DNA of 64,000 nucleotides from DATJPR01 sp963811705 (GTDB taxonomy: Bacteria > Bacteroidota > Ignavibacteria > UBA10030 > UBA6906). Positions 50,841 through 59,496 of the stretch are shown in pieces; the first letter of the stretch is position 1, and each line of letters begins with the position of its first letter. Position numbers and translations under genes: made by a program. A model generated the notes under the pieces. That model did not search any database. It saw nothing but the letters and a program-made list of their open reading frames with translations, and was not told the origin of the DNA. Location of the stretch: positions 620,001 through 684,000 of the forward strand of contig CAWESL010000007.1 in assembly GCA_963811705.1 (NCBI GenBank). Direction: 5' to 3'.

Positions 50841-50859
50841 AAATCCGGGCATTCCCGGA
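50839..50859 (-). terminator. Terminator of the acyl-CoA synthetase gene
   Basis: Minus strand TCCGGG-AATG-CCCGGA (50844-50859) followed by TTTTT, 26 nt after the stop of the acyl-CoA synthetase. The T-run merges into the TTGACA of the nuo promoter. Confidence 0.7.
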
Positions 50860-50884
50860 GGATCCCCGAGGTTCCAAACGTTCA

Positions 50885-52705
50885 CTATCCGCGCTCCATG
50901 CGATACATCCCCTCGATGAGATGGGCGTACCGTTCCTCGACGATCTTCCGCCGCACCTTCTGGCTCGGCGTCAGCTCGCCGTCCTCGATCGTAAAGGGCT
51001 TGTCGAGCAACGTAAACTTGCGCACGCGTTCGTAGCTCGAGAGTTCCCTTTGAATTGTCGCGATGTTGCGCTCGAGCAGAGCATTGATCGCCTCGTGGCC
51101 CACGAGGTCGGCGTTGTCGTCGTACGCGATGTTGTTCGTGTCGGCATACTCCCGCAGCGCTTCAAAATCCGGAACAATCAGCGCTGTGAGATAGGTGCGT
51201 CGGTCTCCGATCAGCATGAATTGTTCAATATACTGGCTCGAGAGAAACAGGTTCTCGATCGGCTGCGGCGCAATATTCTTCCCGTTGGAACTGACAAAGA
51301 GATTCTTCTTTCGGTCCGTGATATGGAGAAAGCCCTCGGCGTCGAGGACGCCGATGTCGCCGGTATGAAGCCAATGGTCCCGGTCGATCATCTGGGAGGT
51401 TGCCTCGGGCTGTTTCCAGTAGCCCTGCATGATGTTGGGCCCGCGTGCGAGGATTTCTCCGTCATCGGCGATCTTCACTTCCACGCCGGGGATGGGTTGA
51501 CCGACGGTGCCGAATTTGTGGTTCCCCAACCGGTTCACCGCGATCACTGGCGACGTCTCTGTGAGCCCGTACCCCTCCAGAATGGTCAGACCCACGGCCT
51601 CGAAGAACTCGCCGAATTCCCGGGCGAGCGCCGCGCCACCGGATACAAAGTAACGGATATTCCCTCCGGTTCGTTCACGGAGTTTCGAATACACAAGCTT
51701 GTCGGCGAGCGCGTGTTTCGCCGCAAGCACCGGGTTGACGAAACCGCGTCGTCGCGCCCTTGCAGTCTCGCGGCCAACCCCGATAGCCCAGTGAAAGATC
51801 CTCCGGCGCAGCGGCGGTCCTGATTCCACTTGCTTCAGGATACGGGCGTGGATGCGTTCAAACAGACGGGGCACGGTGGTGATGATGGTCGGACGGACTT
51901 CGAGCATATTATCCCGGACGGCATCGACGCTCTCCGCGTAGGCGATCGTTCCGCCGCATGCCATCGCGGTGTAGTATCCCGCCATACGTTCGAACGAATG
52001 GCTGAGCGGGAGAAACGACAGGATGACGTCGGTGGGGCGGAAATCGATGACTGACGCCGCGCTGATGATGTTCGTGGCAAGATTCAGGTGGGAGAGCATC
52101 ACCCCTTTGGGCTCGCCGGTGGTACCGGAAGTATAGATGATGGTCAGGAGGTCTGTCCCCCGCACCATCTTCCGGGAGAGGTCGAGGTACTCGGGGTTCA
52201 CTTCGGCGAATAGCCGCCCCCGTTCCGTGATGGCCTGAAAGCTGGCAACGTGCGCGTCGGTAATTTCCGAGCGATCCGTCATCAGGATGATCAGTTCGAG
52301 GGAGCGGACGGCGGCGGCAAACTTGGAGATCTTTGTATACTGGAAGCGATTGGAGACGACCGCCATGCGAACACCGGCATCGCGGAAAATATACTCCGTC
52401 TGCTTGACGTTCATCGTCGGATAGACCGGGACGGTGACAGCGCCGAGTGCAGCGCATGCCTGGTCGGCGATCACCCATTCCGGTCTGTTCTCGGCGATGA
52501 TTGCAACCCGGTCTCCCTTCTTCAACCCGGCGGAAGCGAGCCCGCAGGCAAACGCCTCGACGTCCTGGCGCAGTTGTCCGAAGGATATTCCTCTATACTT
52601 CCCTTCGGACTTTACCATGAGCGCCGGACGCGTTTCACCGGAGAGTTTCCCCGTGAGACGGTCAAACAGCTCAGGAATCGTGGAGAACGGAACAAGGACG
52701 GCCAT
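50885..52705 (-). CDS. Long-chain fatty acyl-CoA synthetase (AMP-forming)
   Basis: 607-residue adenylate-forming enzyme activating fatty acids to acyl-CoA through acyl-AMP. YTSGTTGEPKGVMLSH (ATP/AMP motif), GYGLTETSPV, the HTGDIG aspartate, and FVSSNGKNIAPQPIEN with the C-terminal hinge. Length and the large insertion (about 285-330) fit the FadD15/ACSL-like bacterial group. ATG 52703-52705 was chosen, with GGGAG about 10 nt upstream. Divergent from nrdJ. Confidence 0.92.
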   Translation of the reverse strand: MAVLVPFSTIPELFDRLTGKLSGETRPALMVKSEGKYRGISFGQLRQDVEAFACGLASAGLKKGDRVAIIAENRPEWVIADQACAALGAVTVPVYPTMNVKQTEYIFRDAGVRMAVVSNRFQYTKISKFAAAVRSLELIILMTDRSEITDAHVASFQAITERGRLFAEVNPEYLDLSRKMVRGTDLLTIIYTSGTTGEPKGVMLSHLNLATNIISAASVIDFRPTDVILSFLPLSHSFERMAGYYTAMACGGTIAYAESVDAVRDNMLEVRPTIITTVPRLFERIHARILKQVESGPPLRRRIFHWAIGVGRETARARRRGFVNPVLAAKHALADKLVYSKLRERTGGNIRYFVSGGAALAREFGEFFEAVGLTILEGYGLTETSPVIAVNRLGNHKFGTVGQPIPGVEVKIADDGEILARGPNIMQGYWKQPEATSQMIDRDHWLHTGDIGVLDAEGFLHITDRKKNLFVSSNGKNIAPQPIENLFLSSQYIEQFMLIGDRRTYLTALIVPDFEALREYADTNNIAYDDNADLVGHEAINALLERNIATIQRELSSYERVRKFTLLDKPFTIEDGELTPSQKVRRKIVEERYAHLIEGMYRMERG

Positions 52706-52887
52706 GAAGGAGCTCCCGTCGAGGTGGAAACCGATATCGGAAAGAATGGGAAAAATACGCCGTGCATCTCGGAAAAGCAATGCATGGGAGCATTTCAGAT
52801 CCTCGATCAGGAATCGTTTCGCGGGAACATCTTGAAGGGCTAAGATGTTGGGAATAAAGGCCTAAGTGTGTTTGGACAAAATTTCAC

Positions 52888-52916
52888 TTGACTTCATTTG
52901 AGCCTCATTGTATATT
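52888..52916 (+). promoter_or_regulatory. Predicted promoter of nrdJ
   Basis: TTGACT (52888-52893), exact 17-nt spacer, TATATT (52911-52916). Start of transcription is predicted near 52923, 425 nt before the nrdJ ATG. Confidence 0.6.
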
Positions 52917-52922
52917 CTTCGG

Positions 52923-53347
52923 CGCTATTGAGCGATCGTTAAAGCGATCGCTGACCAACGCCCCTCAACCCAACTGTTCTCATATGCCGAGGGGCGAATT
53001 TTTGGTTTGGATTTCTGTATAACGGTCATCGCCCGCCGGTTCGCCGGCACCAATCGACCAACGAGCGATGTCTGGTGCGGCCTGATAGCTTCAAGACCTC
53101 TTTTCGTAGTACCGCAGGCAGCAGACGAAGTTCCGGCGATGAAGGGGGACCCGCCCGCAAGTCTCGTGTCTCCCTCCCCCGAGTCACCGATGTCTGTCGT
53201 ATTCTGTCGTAACGATGTGATGAAACCGGCAGAGAGGCTGCCACCGCGACGCAACAAAAGTTTGTGTCGGTTCACAAGAATCCATGGAAGCCGAAGTGAC
53301 GACGGTTTCCGCCCCCCATCGTCAAGTATTCCAGAAGGATATGTGCC
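52923..53347 (+). promoter_or_regulatory. Long structured nrdJ leader, candidate cis-regulatory RNA
   Basis: No convincing ORF. In order: hairpin AGCGATCG/CGATCGCT (52931-52952); a terminator-like hairpin CGCCCCTC/GAGGGGCG followed by AATTTTT (52959-53003); GCCGG-TTCG-CCGGC hairpin (53035-53048); then about 300 nt up to the nrdJ ATG. The early terminator suggests attenuation or a short RNA of about 80 nt. A canonical cobalamin riboswitch B12 box was looked for and not found. Confidence 0.5.
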
Positions 53348-55732
53348 ATGGCCCAGAAGGACGCGACGCCGTTGCATCCCGTTGTTGTTCCGGGATCCGA
53401 CGCACGAAGTGCGGGTTCTCTGAACGATCAAATCATGGATCTTGCTCTCGATTGCCGGGATTATTACGGGGACAACGATCTCGCTGCAGACGTGCTGCGC
53501 TCAAAGTACCTTGCACCGTCTGAAAAGGGACCGGTCCACCTCTGGAACCGGATCGCTCGCGCGATCGCCTCCGTGGAGACCGACAAGGAATTCTGGTACC
53601 AGAAGTTCCTCGCCCTGCTGTTCGATTTCAAGTTTGTTCCCGGCGGACGGGTCATGCATGGCGCGGGACGCGAGGATGCACGCAGAAGACCGACGCTCTC
53701 CAATTGCTACGTCATCCCCATCAACGAGGACAGCCTCGAAGGGATCTATCAATGCATTACCGAATCGGCGCTGGTCTACCGGACGGGAGGCGGCGTCGGG
53801 ACGGATCTATCGACGCTTCGCCCGGAAGGCGCCGCGGTCAACGCGACGATCGATCACTCCCCCGGCGCGACGGCGTTCATGAATCTCTTCAGCGAAAGCA
53901 CCAACACCGTCTCCCAGGCCGGACGCCGCGGGGCGCTGATGCTGACGATGCGCGTCGACCATCCCGATATCGAACATTTCATTACCATCAAGAACGACTC
54001 CCGGAAGATCAAGGTCCAGTACGCGAACATCAGCGTGCTCATCACCCATGAGTTCATGCAGGCGGTCATGCAGGACGGAGAATTCCCCCTTCGCTGGGGC
54101 GGCAAGGTCTATCGAATCGTCAAGGCCAAGGAACTCTGGTTCAAGATCATCAAAAATGCGCATGCCTCCGCCGAACCCGGGATCATCTTCTGGGACACGA
54201 TGCGCGACTATCATAACGTCGAATACGCGAACCCCCTGACCAGCACAAACCCGTGCGGGGAGCAGCCGCTGGCTTCGTATACCGCGTGCAACCTGGGAAA
54301 TATCAATCTCAGCAAGTTCGTCGACGAGGAAGGCCGTTTCGATTTCAAGGAACTGGCGTCTGTCGTCCAGACCGCGACCCGGTTTATGGACGACATTATC
54401 GACTATAATATGGAGAACCACGCGCTCGAGAAGATCCGCAACGCCGTCGCCTCCGACCGCCGCATCGGTCTCGGCATCACCGGACTCGCAGACGCGCTGG
54501 TGATGATGAAGATCCGCTACGACTCGGAAGAAGCCCTGACAGCCGTCGACCAGGTCATGCGGCTCATCCGGGATGAAGCCTATAAGACCTCCATCGAGAT
54601 CGCGAAGGAAAAAGGATCGTTCCCGCTGTTTGCGTGGGAAGGATACTCCAACAGCAAATTCGTCCAATCGCTCCCGGAGGAGATCCGCAATGCCATCGCT
54701 CATCACGGGATCCGCAACAGCACCGTCCTGACTGTTGCTCCGGTCGGCACCGGCTCCATCGTTGCCCAGACCAGCTCGGGAATTGAGCCGATTTTCTGCA
54801 CCAGCTATCGCCGACGCGTCAAAAATCATGACGGGGAAACGTTCTCGGAATACAAAGTTTATCATCCGCTGGTGAAGAAATTGTTCGGTGATGATGATCA
54901 GCTTCCGGAGTACATCGTCACCGCCCACCAGATTGATCCCTATTTCCGCGTGAAATTGCAGGGGGTGATCCAGAAATATGTCGATAGCAGCATTTCCTCG
55001 ACCGTCAATCTTGCCGAGGACGTCAGCGTCGACACCGTTGCGGACATCTATCTGACCGCGTACAAAGCGGGGCTGAAGGGGATCACGGTGTACCGCGAAG
55101 GGAGCCGCGAAGGAATCCTGCAGACCGAGGAGTACGCGAAGAAGAAAGAGGGCGAGCAGCAGGTCAGGCAGGCGCCGGAAGAAGCAGGCTTCTCCAAAAG
55201 TCCCCGACGTCGCTCGCAGCGGACATTCGGGGTCACGGAACGCGTCCGGACCGGCGAAGGCAATCTCTACGTGACGATCAACGAAGATGAGAATGGGTTG
55301 TGCGAGGTTTTCACCACCATCGGAAAGGCAGGCGGCAATGCCGCCGCCCAGTCGGAGGCCATCAGCAGACTGATTTCGCTCGCTCTTCGTACGGGCCTTG
55401 AACCACGCGAGATTGTGAAACAGCTCAAAGGTATTTCTGGGCCGACGCCGGTGTGGGATGGTCACGGCGGTCAAATTCTCAGCACTCCGGATGCCATCGG
55501 GAAGGTGCTCGAGCATTACATCGAAAACCGTGACGAAATGTGGGCGAACAGAGCCCGCGGACATGCCGAACACAAACCCGCCTCTGCGGTTCCCGGAGAG
55601 GCAACACCTGCGGGGAAAGCCGAAGCAGAACACCACGGTACCAGCCAGACCACCTGCCCGGAGTGCGGATCAACAGTTGATCACGTCAGCGGATGCGTGC
55701 TATGCCATAATTGCGGGTGGAGCAAATGCTGA
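53348..55732 (+). CDS. nrdJ: Adenosylcobalamin-dependent ribonucleoside-diphosphate reductase (class II)
   Basis: Makes deoxyribonucleotides using B12 rather than oxygen or glycyl radical chemistry. 794 residues: 10-stranded barrel with redox Cys120 (LSNCYV), thiyl radical Cys303 and Glu305 in NPCGEQ, and Cys314. The spacing matches class II enzymes. An internal charged linker (about 600-625) precedes the C-terminal domain (TFGVTERVRTGEGNLYVTIN). It closes with a zinc ribbon CPECGST...CVLCHNCGWSKC that carries the shuttling thiols. ATG 53348 was chosen on family N-terminus; AGAAGGA is about 6 nt upstream. One of the two plus-strand genes. Confidence 0.97.
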   Translation: MAQKDATPLHPVVVPGSDARSAGSLNDQIMDLALDCRDYYGDNDLAADVLRSKYLAPSEKGPVHLWNRIARAIASVETDKEFWYQKFLALLFDFKFVPGGRVMHGAGREDARRRPTLSNCYVIPINEDSLEGIYQCITESALVYRTGGGVGTDLSTLRPEGAAVNATIDHSPGATAFMNLFSESTNTVSQAGRRGALMLTMRVDHPDIEHFITIKNDSRKIKVQYANISVLITHEFMQAVMQDGEFPLRWGGKVYRIVKAKELWFKIIKNAHASAEPGIIFWDTMRDYHNVEYANPLTSTNPCGEQPLASYTACNLGNINLSKFVDEEGRFDFKELASVVQTATRFMDDIIDYNMENHALEKIRNAVASDRRIGLGITGLADALVMMKIRYDSEEALTAVDQVMRLIRDEAYKTSIEIAKEKGSFPLFAWEGYSNSKFVQSLPEEIRNAIAHHGIRNSTVLTVAPVGTGSIVAQTSSGIEPIFCTSYRRRVKNHDGETFSEYKVYHPLVKKLFGDDDQLPEYIVTAHQIDPYFRVKLQGVIQKYVDSSISSTVNLAEDVSVDTVADIYLTAYKAGLKGITVYREGSREGILQTEEYAKKKEGEQQVRQAPEEAGFSKSPRRRSQRTFGVTERVRTGEGNLYVTINEDENGLCEVFTTIGKAGGNAAAQSEAISRLISLALRTGLEPREIVKQLKGISGPTPVWDGHGGQILSTPDAIGKVLEHYIENRDEMWANRARGHAEHKPASAVPGEATPAGKAEAEHHGTSQTTCPECGSTVDHVSGCVLCHNCGWSKC

Positions 55733-55743
55733 GGTACGGCAAG

Positions 55744-55774
55744 GAGATGGGGGGAGAGGGGGAGAGGGGGAGAC
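55744..55774. repeat. GAGATGGGGGGAGAGGGGGA repeat (family R3, copy c)
   Basis: Reverse complement of the TCTCCCCCTC wording at 23019 and 48071. It starts 11 nt after the nrdJ stop codon. Confidence 0.6.
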
Positions 55775-55779
55775 GCTAT

Positions 55780-55825
55780 TAAAAAAACTGCTCGGAAGCC
55801 AATGCGCTCCGAGCAGTTTCTTTTT
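55780..55825. terminator. Bidirectional terminator between nrdJ and tlpA-like gene
   Basis: Perfect 12-bp stem AAACTGCTCGGA (55785-55796) with TCCGAGCAGTTT (55808-55819); CTTTTT follows on the plus strand and a T-run on the minus strand. It serves both convergent genes. Confidence 0.9.
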
Positions 55826-55835
55826 GACCCTGTTG

Positions 55836-55857
55836 CCTGAATCCTGAACCCTAATCC
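55836..55857. repeat. CCTGAATCCTGAACCCTAAT word repeat (family R7)
   Basis: Tandem CCTGAAT/CCTGAAC/CCCTAAT words running straight into the stop codon of the TlpA-like gene. Single copy in this window. Confidence 0.5.
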
Positions 55858-56334
55858 CTAAAGCAGCTCTTTGATCTTCTTTTCAAACGCCGCCTTGTCC
55901 ATATAGCCCACGTGCGAATCGACGATGTTGCCTTTCTTGTCGACAAAGAACGTCGTCGGGATCGCTTCGATGTTGCCGTAGGCTGATTTCAGCACTTCGT
56001 CCGGCAGGACGATCGGATAATTGATTTTGGTCTTGGCAATGTACGGCTTCACCACTTCCCACCCGTTTTGATCGAGCGAGACCCCCACGATTTCCAACCC
56101 CTTGCTCTTGTACTGCTTGTAGACATCGATGAACCCGGGGATCTCCTGCCGGCACGGTGGACACCAGGTCGCCCAGTAGTTCACGACCACGACCTTGCCC
56201 TTGAGTTTTTGGAGTTCAACCGTGGAACCATCCGCCGCGGTCGCTTTGAAATTCGGCGCTTTGGATTCCTGGGCCAGCGCAATGCCTCCAACGAACAGCA
56301 TCAGTATCAACGCCACAGCAAGTTTCTTCACCAT
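55858..56334 (-). CDS. TlpA-like thiol-disulfide oxidoreductase
   Basis: 158 residues: signal peptide (LAVALILMLFVGGIALAQ) and an AhpC/TSA-ResA-like thioredoxin fold with WCPPC in NYWATWCPPCRQEIP and the cis-Pro region IPTTFFVDKKG. An exported thiol oxidoreductase, probably maintaining reduced cysteines (for example apocytochrome c) in the periplasm, which would suit the nine-haem cytochrome elsewhere in the window. AAAGGAAGG precedes the ATG. Last gene of the macA-macB-macB-trx-tlpA run. Confidence 0.9.
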   Translation of the reverse strand: MVKKLAVALILMLFVGGIALAQESKAPNFKATAADGSTVELQKLKGKVVVVNYWATWCPPCRQEIPGFIDVYKQYKSKGLEIVGVSLDQNGWEVVKPYIAKTKINYPIVLPDEVLKSAYGNIEAIPTTFFVDKKGNIVDSHVGYMDKAAFEKKIKELL

Positions 56335-56409
56335 GGATGCCTTCCTTTGAGAAATGAATCAATCGAACTACATGACATGACGGAGCAAGGTCTTACGGAA
56401 CCCATCAAC

Positions 56410-56898
56410 TTACTTTGCCCATTCCTTCAGAAAGGCAAGAACCTTGGCAGGGTCGTGCCCCTTTCCGGATTCGAGCGCCCCGGTGTCCTGGGAATGCAAC
56501 AGCGTGCCGTCGCTTCCGAGAACAAAATAGTGCGGATACCCGGGAATCTTCGGATACTTCGAAAGAACCTTCTCGTTCTTGTTCTCCTTGCTGTAATTCA
56601 CCTTCACGAGCACATAGTGTTCCCCGAGGTAGTCGGAGAGATCCTTGTGTGATTCGTACAGAGAATCGAGACGACGGCACCAAATGCACCACTCCCCGCC
56701 GACGTCCAGGAGCACTCGTCGATGCGTCCGGGCCGCTTCTGCAACGGCGGTGGCGATATCGGCGGCGGCATCACGGGTCGGGTCGAATTTCTGAAGAGCC
56801 GTCGGGTTCGACCGCTCGGGCGCCTGTTGCGCCGGTGCCGGGATCACGAAAAGGAAAAGGGCGCCGAGAAGGGCGCCCGGGAACACGCGTCGTGCCAT
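56410..56898 (-). CDS. Exported thioredoxin-family protein (CIWC)
   Basis: 162 residues: signal peptide (VFPGALLGALFLFVIPAPA), then a thioredoxin fold with GGEWCIWCRRLD (CIWC active site) and YPHYFVLGSDGTLL; resembles the DUF255/thioredoxin_7-like group. The frame continues 105 codons upstream, but ATG 56896-56898 with AAGGGG upstream begins the export signal. The unusual CIWC suggests a redox potential different from its WCPPC neighbour. Confidence 0.85.
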   Translation of the reverse strand: MARRVFPGALLGALFLFVIPAPAQQAPERSNPTALQKFDPTRDAAADIATAVAEAARTHRRVLLDVGGEWCIWCRRLDSLYESHKDLSDYLGEHYVLVKVNYSKENKNEKVLSKYPKIPGYPHYFVLGSDGTLLHSQDTGALESGKGHDPAKVLAFLKEWAK

Positions 56899-56965
56899 GC
56901 TGAACCCCTTGAGAGAATGCAAATCCTCCCTTAATGTACGAATTGCGCAGCGTGAGATGCAAGGA

Positions 56966-58207
56966 TCATTCGTACCGGAGGGATTCGACGGGGTCCAGGC
57001 TCGCCGCCCTTCGCGCAGGGAAAAGCCCTGCCATGAGACCGATAATGGCGAGGATCCCGGCCGTGAGCGCCATAATGGAACCCGAAAGCGTCGGCCGGCC
57101 GAGGAATTGCATAACGCCGCTGTCCGACGGGAAGAGATGGACAAATCCCACCACTCCCCAGGAAAAGAGAATCCCAATGCCGCCGCCGATAAAGGCAAGC
57201 AACAGCGCCTCAAAAATGAACTGGGCGAGGATGTAACTCCGGCGTGCCCCCAGGGCCATCTTCACCCCGATTTCGTGCGTCCGTTCTTTGACCACCACAT
57301 ACATGACGTTCGCAACGCCGACACCGGCGATCAGCAGCGTCAAAAATCCGATCGATCCCAAAAAGATCGAAATGCCAAGTTCGACCTTCGTGATCATCTT
57401 CTCGCCCTCGATGAAGTCCCAGATAAACAGCGTCCGTTCGTCCGTCGGATCAAAATGATATTTCCGGGCAAGGACGCGGAAGATCTCCGACTTGACCTCC
57501 TGCTGTTTCGACGGGTCGACGGGATTCACGACGATCTGATTGACGTAGACGGGACCGTACATCGATTTGTACGTGGTGTACGGCATGATTGCCCGGTAGG
57601 AATCCGGCCCGTTGTTCATGCTGGTCTGGATCTTGTCCTGAATGATTCCGACGACCACGAACGGGATCCCGTCGGCCATCACGGTTTGTCCGACAGGAGG
57701 GTCGTCGCCGAACACATCTTTGGCGATCTTCGAACCCAGGACGAGGACACGCCGCTCCTGCTCGACATCGAGGTCGTTGAGGAATCTTCCATGAGCCGCA
57801 GGGTACATCCGGCGCATTTCTTCGAAAGAGGGATTCACCCCTTCCAGCGTCGTGGATGAGGTTTTCTTCCCGTAGGTCAGTGCCACGTTTCCCATATACC
57901 CGGGACTGACGTCCGCGATCAGCGGGATCGCGCGCTTGAGCAGGTCCGCGTCCTCTTCCACCATCCTGATCCTACGCCCTTTCGGCACCCCTTCATAGGG
58001 TTTCCCGGTCTCGCCCCCGTAGAGGATCATGATCCTGTTCCCTGCGTTCAGGAATCCGTTCATCAGTTGCGTGTTCAACCCTTCGCCGAAGGCAAGAAGC
58101 AGCACGACGGCGGCGGTCCCCCACGTGATGGCAACGAGGGTGAGAATCGCACGCGTCCGGTGCGTCTTCATATCGAAAAGGAAATCGCGAAGCAGTTCAA
58201 ACCACAT
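56966..58207 (-). CDS. MacB-type ABC transporter permease (second copy)
   Basis: 413 residues in the MacB/FtsX layout: N-terminal transmembrane helix (about 17-40), large periplasmic MacB_PCD domain, then FtsX region with three helices (about 280-400) ending in GLFPARRAASLDPVESLRYE. The MacB ATP-binding domain is absent; it must be supplied by another gene. 27 nt after the first permease gene. The two permeases differ enough to form a heterodimer. Confidence 0.87.
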   Translation of the reverse strand: MWFELLRDFLFDMKTHRTRAILTLVAITWGTAAVVLLLAFGEGLNTQLMNGFLNAGNRIMILYGGETGKPYEGVPKGRRIRMVEEDADLLKRAIPLIADVSPGYMGNVALTYGKKTSSTTLEGVNPSFEEMRRMYPAAHGRFLNDLDVEQERRVLVLGSKIAKDVFGDDPPVGQTVMADGIPFVVVGIIQDKIQTSMNNGPDSYRAIMPYTTYKSMYGPVYVNQIVVNPVDPSKQQEVKSEIFRVLARKYHFDPTDERTLFIWDFIEGEKMITKVELGISIFLGSIGFLTLLIAGVGVANVMYVVVKERTHEIGVKMALGARRSYILAQFIFEALLLAFIGGGIGILFSWGVVGFVHLFPSDSGVMQFLGRPTLSGSIMALTAGILAIIGLMAGLFPARRAASLDPVESLRYE

Positions 58208-58234
58208 GAGGTGACTCCCTGGTCAAACCTGTTA

Positions 58235-59470
58235 TCAGACGCGCAAGCAGTCCACGACGTTGAGATTCGCCGCCCGTCGCGCAGGGAACAACCCCGCGGC
58301 GAGACCGATGATCGCAAGAACGACAGCGGTGGCAGCCATGACCTCCCAGGATATCTCGGGTGTGCCGACCTGATCCTTGATCGGGACATACTGCAGGGCC
58401 TGCGTGATGCCGTAGGCGATGAGAGAGCCGATGGACGACCCGAGGAAGATGATGAAGAACGTCTCGGTAAAGAACTGCATCATGATCGCGCGTTTCGGGG
58501 CACCGACGGCCCGTTTCACGCCGATCTCCTTGATCCGTTCCTGCACGACGATGTACATGATATTCGCGACGCCGATCCCTGCGACCCCGAGCGTGAAGCT
58601 CCCGATCAACCCCATGAAGATGTTGAAGGCGAGGAAGAAATAGAAGAGGAATTTGTCGAACTCGCCGGTGTCCCAGATGAACACGGCATCGGTGTCGGTC
58701 GGATCGAATTTGTATCGTCGACCGAGGACTTCCCGGACTTCGGTCTTCGTTTCTTCTGCCCGCGTCGGGTCGGCGGGGGTGAAGATGATATTGCGGAGGT
58801 GCGTGGCGCCGAACACCGAGGCAAAAGTTGTCGCGGGGATGAACGCACGATCCTGATCGCGGCGGTTGTACGAGGAATTCTGTATCTTCTTCATCATCAC
58901 TCCCACGACCAGGAACGGCACGCGCCCGATATAGATGGTCTTGCCGAGCGCCTCGCTCTCTCCGAAGATCAGCTTTTTCAACTCGTCGCCGATCAACACA
59001 ACGCGTCGGCGTTCGCGCATGTCGAGTTCGTTGATGAACCTCCCGCCGGGCGCGGGAATCACATTCCGCATTTCACTGTAGATGGGATAGACGCCGCCCA
59101 CGGAGGTGTTGGTGATGTTGTCCCCGACGCGGATCGCCGTGCCGCTGGTGGCATACTCCGCGCTGATCATCCCGATGTCTTTGATCTGGGCCTGGAGGAG
59201 CCGGGCGTCATCCTCGATGAACGACATCCCCCGGCCTACCCCGAACCCTTCGAACGCCTTCGAGGTCCGCCCGGGGAACATGATCGCGACCCGTTCCCCG
59301 ATCCCGTGCATGCTAATGGCAAGCTGACGCTTGAAGCCCATGCCAAAGGCAAGGAGGACGATAATGGCGACGGTCCCCCAGATGATTCCGAAGACGGTGA
59401 GAAATGTCCTGAGCTTCTGCGCCCGGAGGTCCCGGAGAAACTCGTTCAGCGTTGTGCGAAAACCTTCCAC
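58235..59470 (-). CDS. MacB-type ABC transporter permease (first copy)
   Basis: 411 residues, same layout as the neighbouring permease: N-terminal helix, periplasmic domain (about 45-265), FtsX region ending GLFPARRAANLNVVDCLRV. The start is GTG at 59468-59470. It follows the MacA-like adaptor by 26 nt. With that adaptor and an ATPase encoded elsewhere, it would form an export system for peptides, lipoproteins or drugs; substrate unknown. Confidence 0.87.
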   Translation of the reverse strand: MEGFRTTLNEFLRDLRAQKLRTFLTVFGIIWGTVAIIVLLAFGMGFKRQLAISMHGIGERVAIMFPGRTSKAFEGFGVGRGMSFIEDDARLLQAQIKDIGMISAEYATSGTAIRVGDNITNTSVGGVYPIYSEMRNVIPAPGGRFINELDMRERRRVVLIGDELKKLIFGESEALGKTIYIGRVPFLVVGVMMKKIQNSSYNRRDQDRAFIPATTFASVFGATHLRNIIFTPADPTRAEETKTEVREVLGRRYKFDPTDTDAVFIWDTGEFDKFLFYFFLAFNIFMGLIGSFTLGVAGIGVANIMYIVVQERIKEIGVKRAVGAPKRAIMMQFFTETFFIIFLGSSIGSLIAYGITQALQYVPIKDQVGTPEISWEVMAATAVVLAIIGLAAGLFPARRAANLNVVDCLRV

Positions 59471-59496
59471 GGCGGTTGTCCTCGTTGGGGGTCCGA

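Noticed and set aside
52923..53347. Canonical cobalamin riboswitch ahead of nrdJ
   Set aside because: A GCTGCCACCGCGACGC stretch near 53240 resembles part of one, but no B12-box-like element follows before the start codon. Left as an unclassified leader.
53007..53423. 138-codon plus-strand ORF overlapping the nrdJ start
   Set aside because: Composition is not protein-like, it has no ribosome site, and it overlaps nrdJ out of frame.
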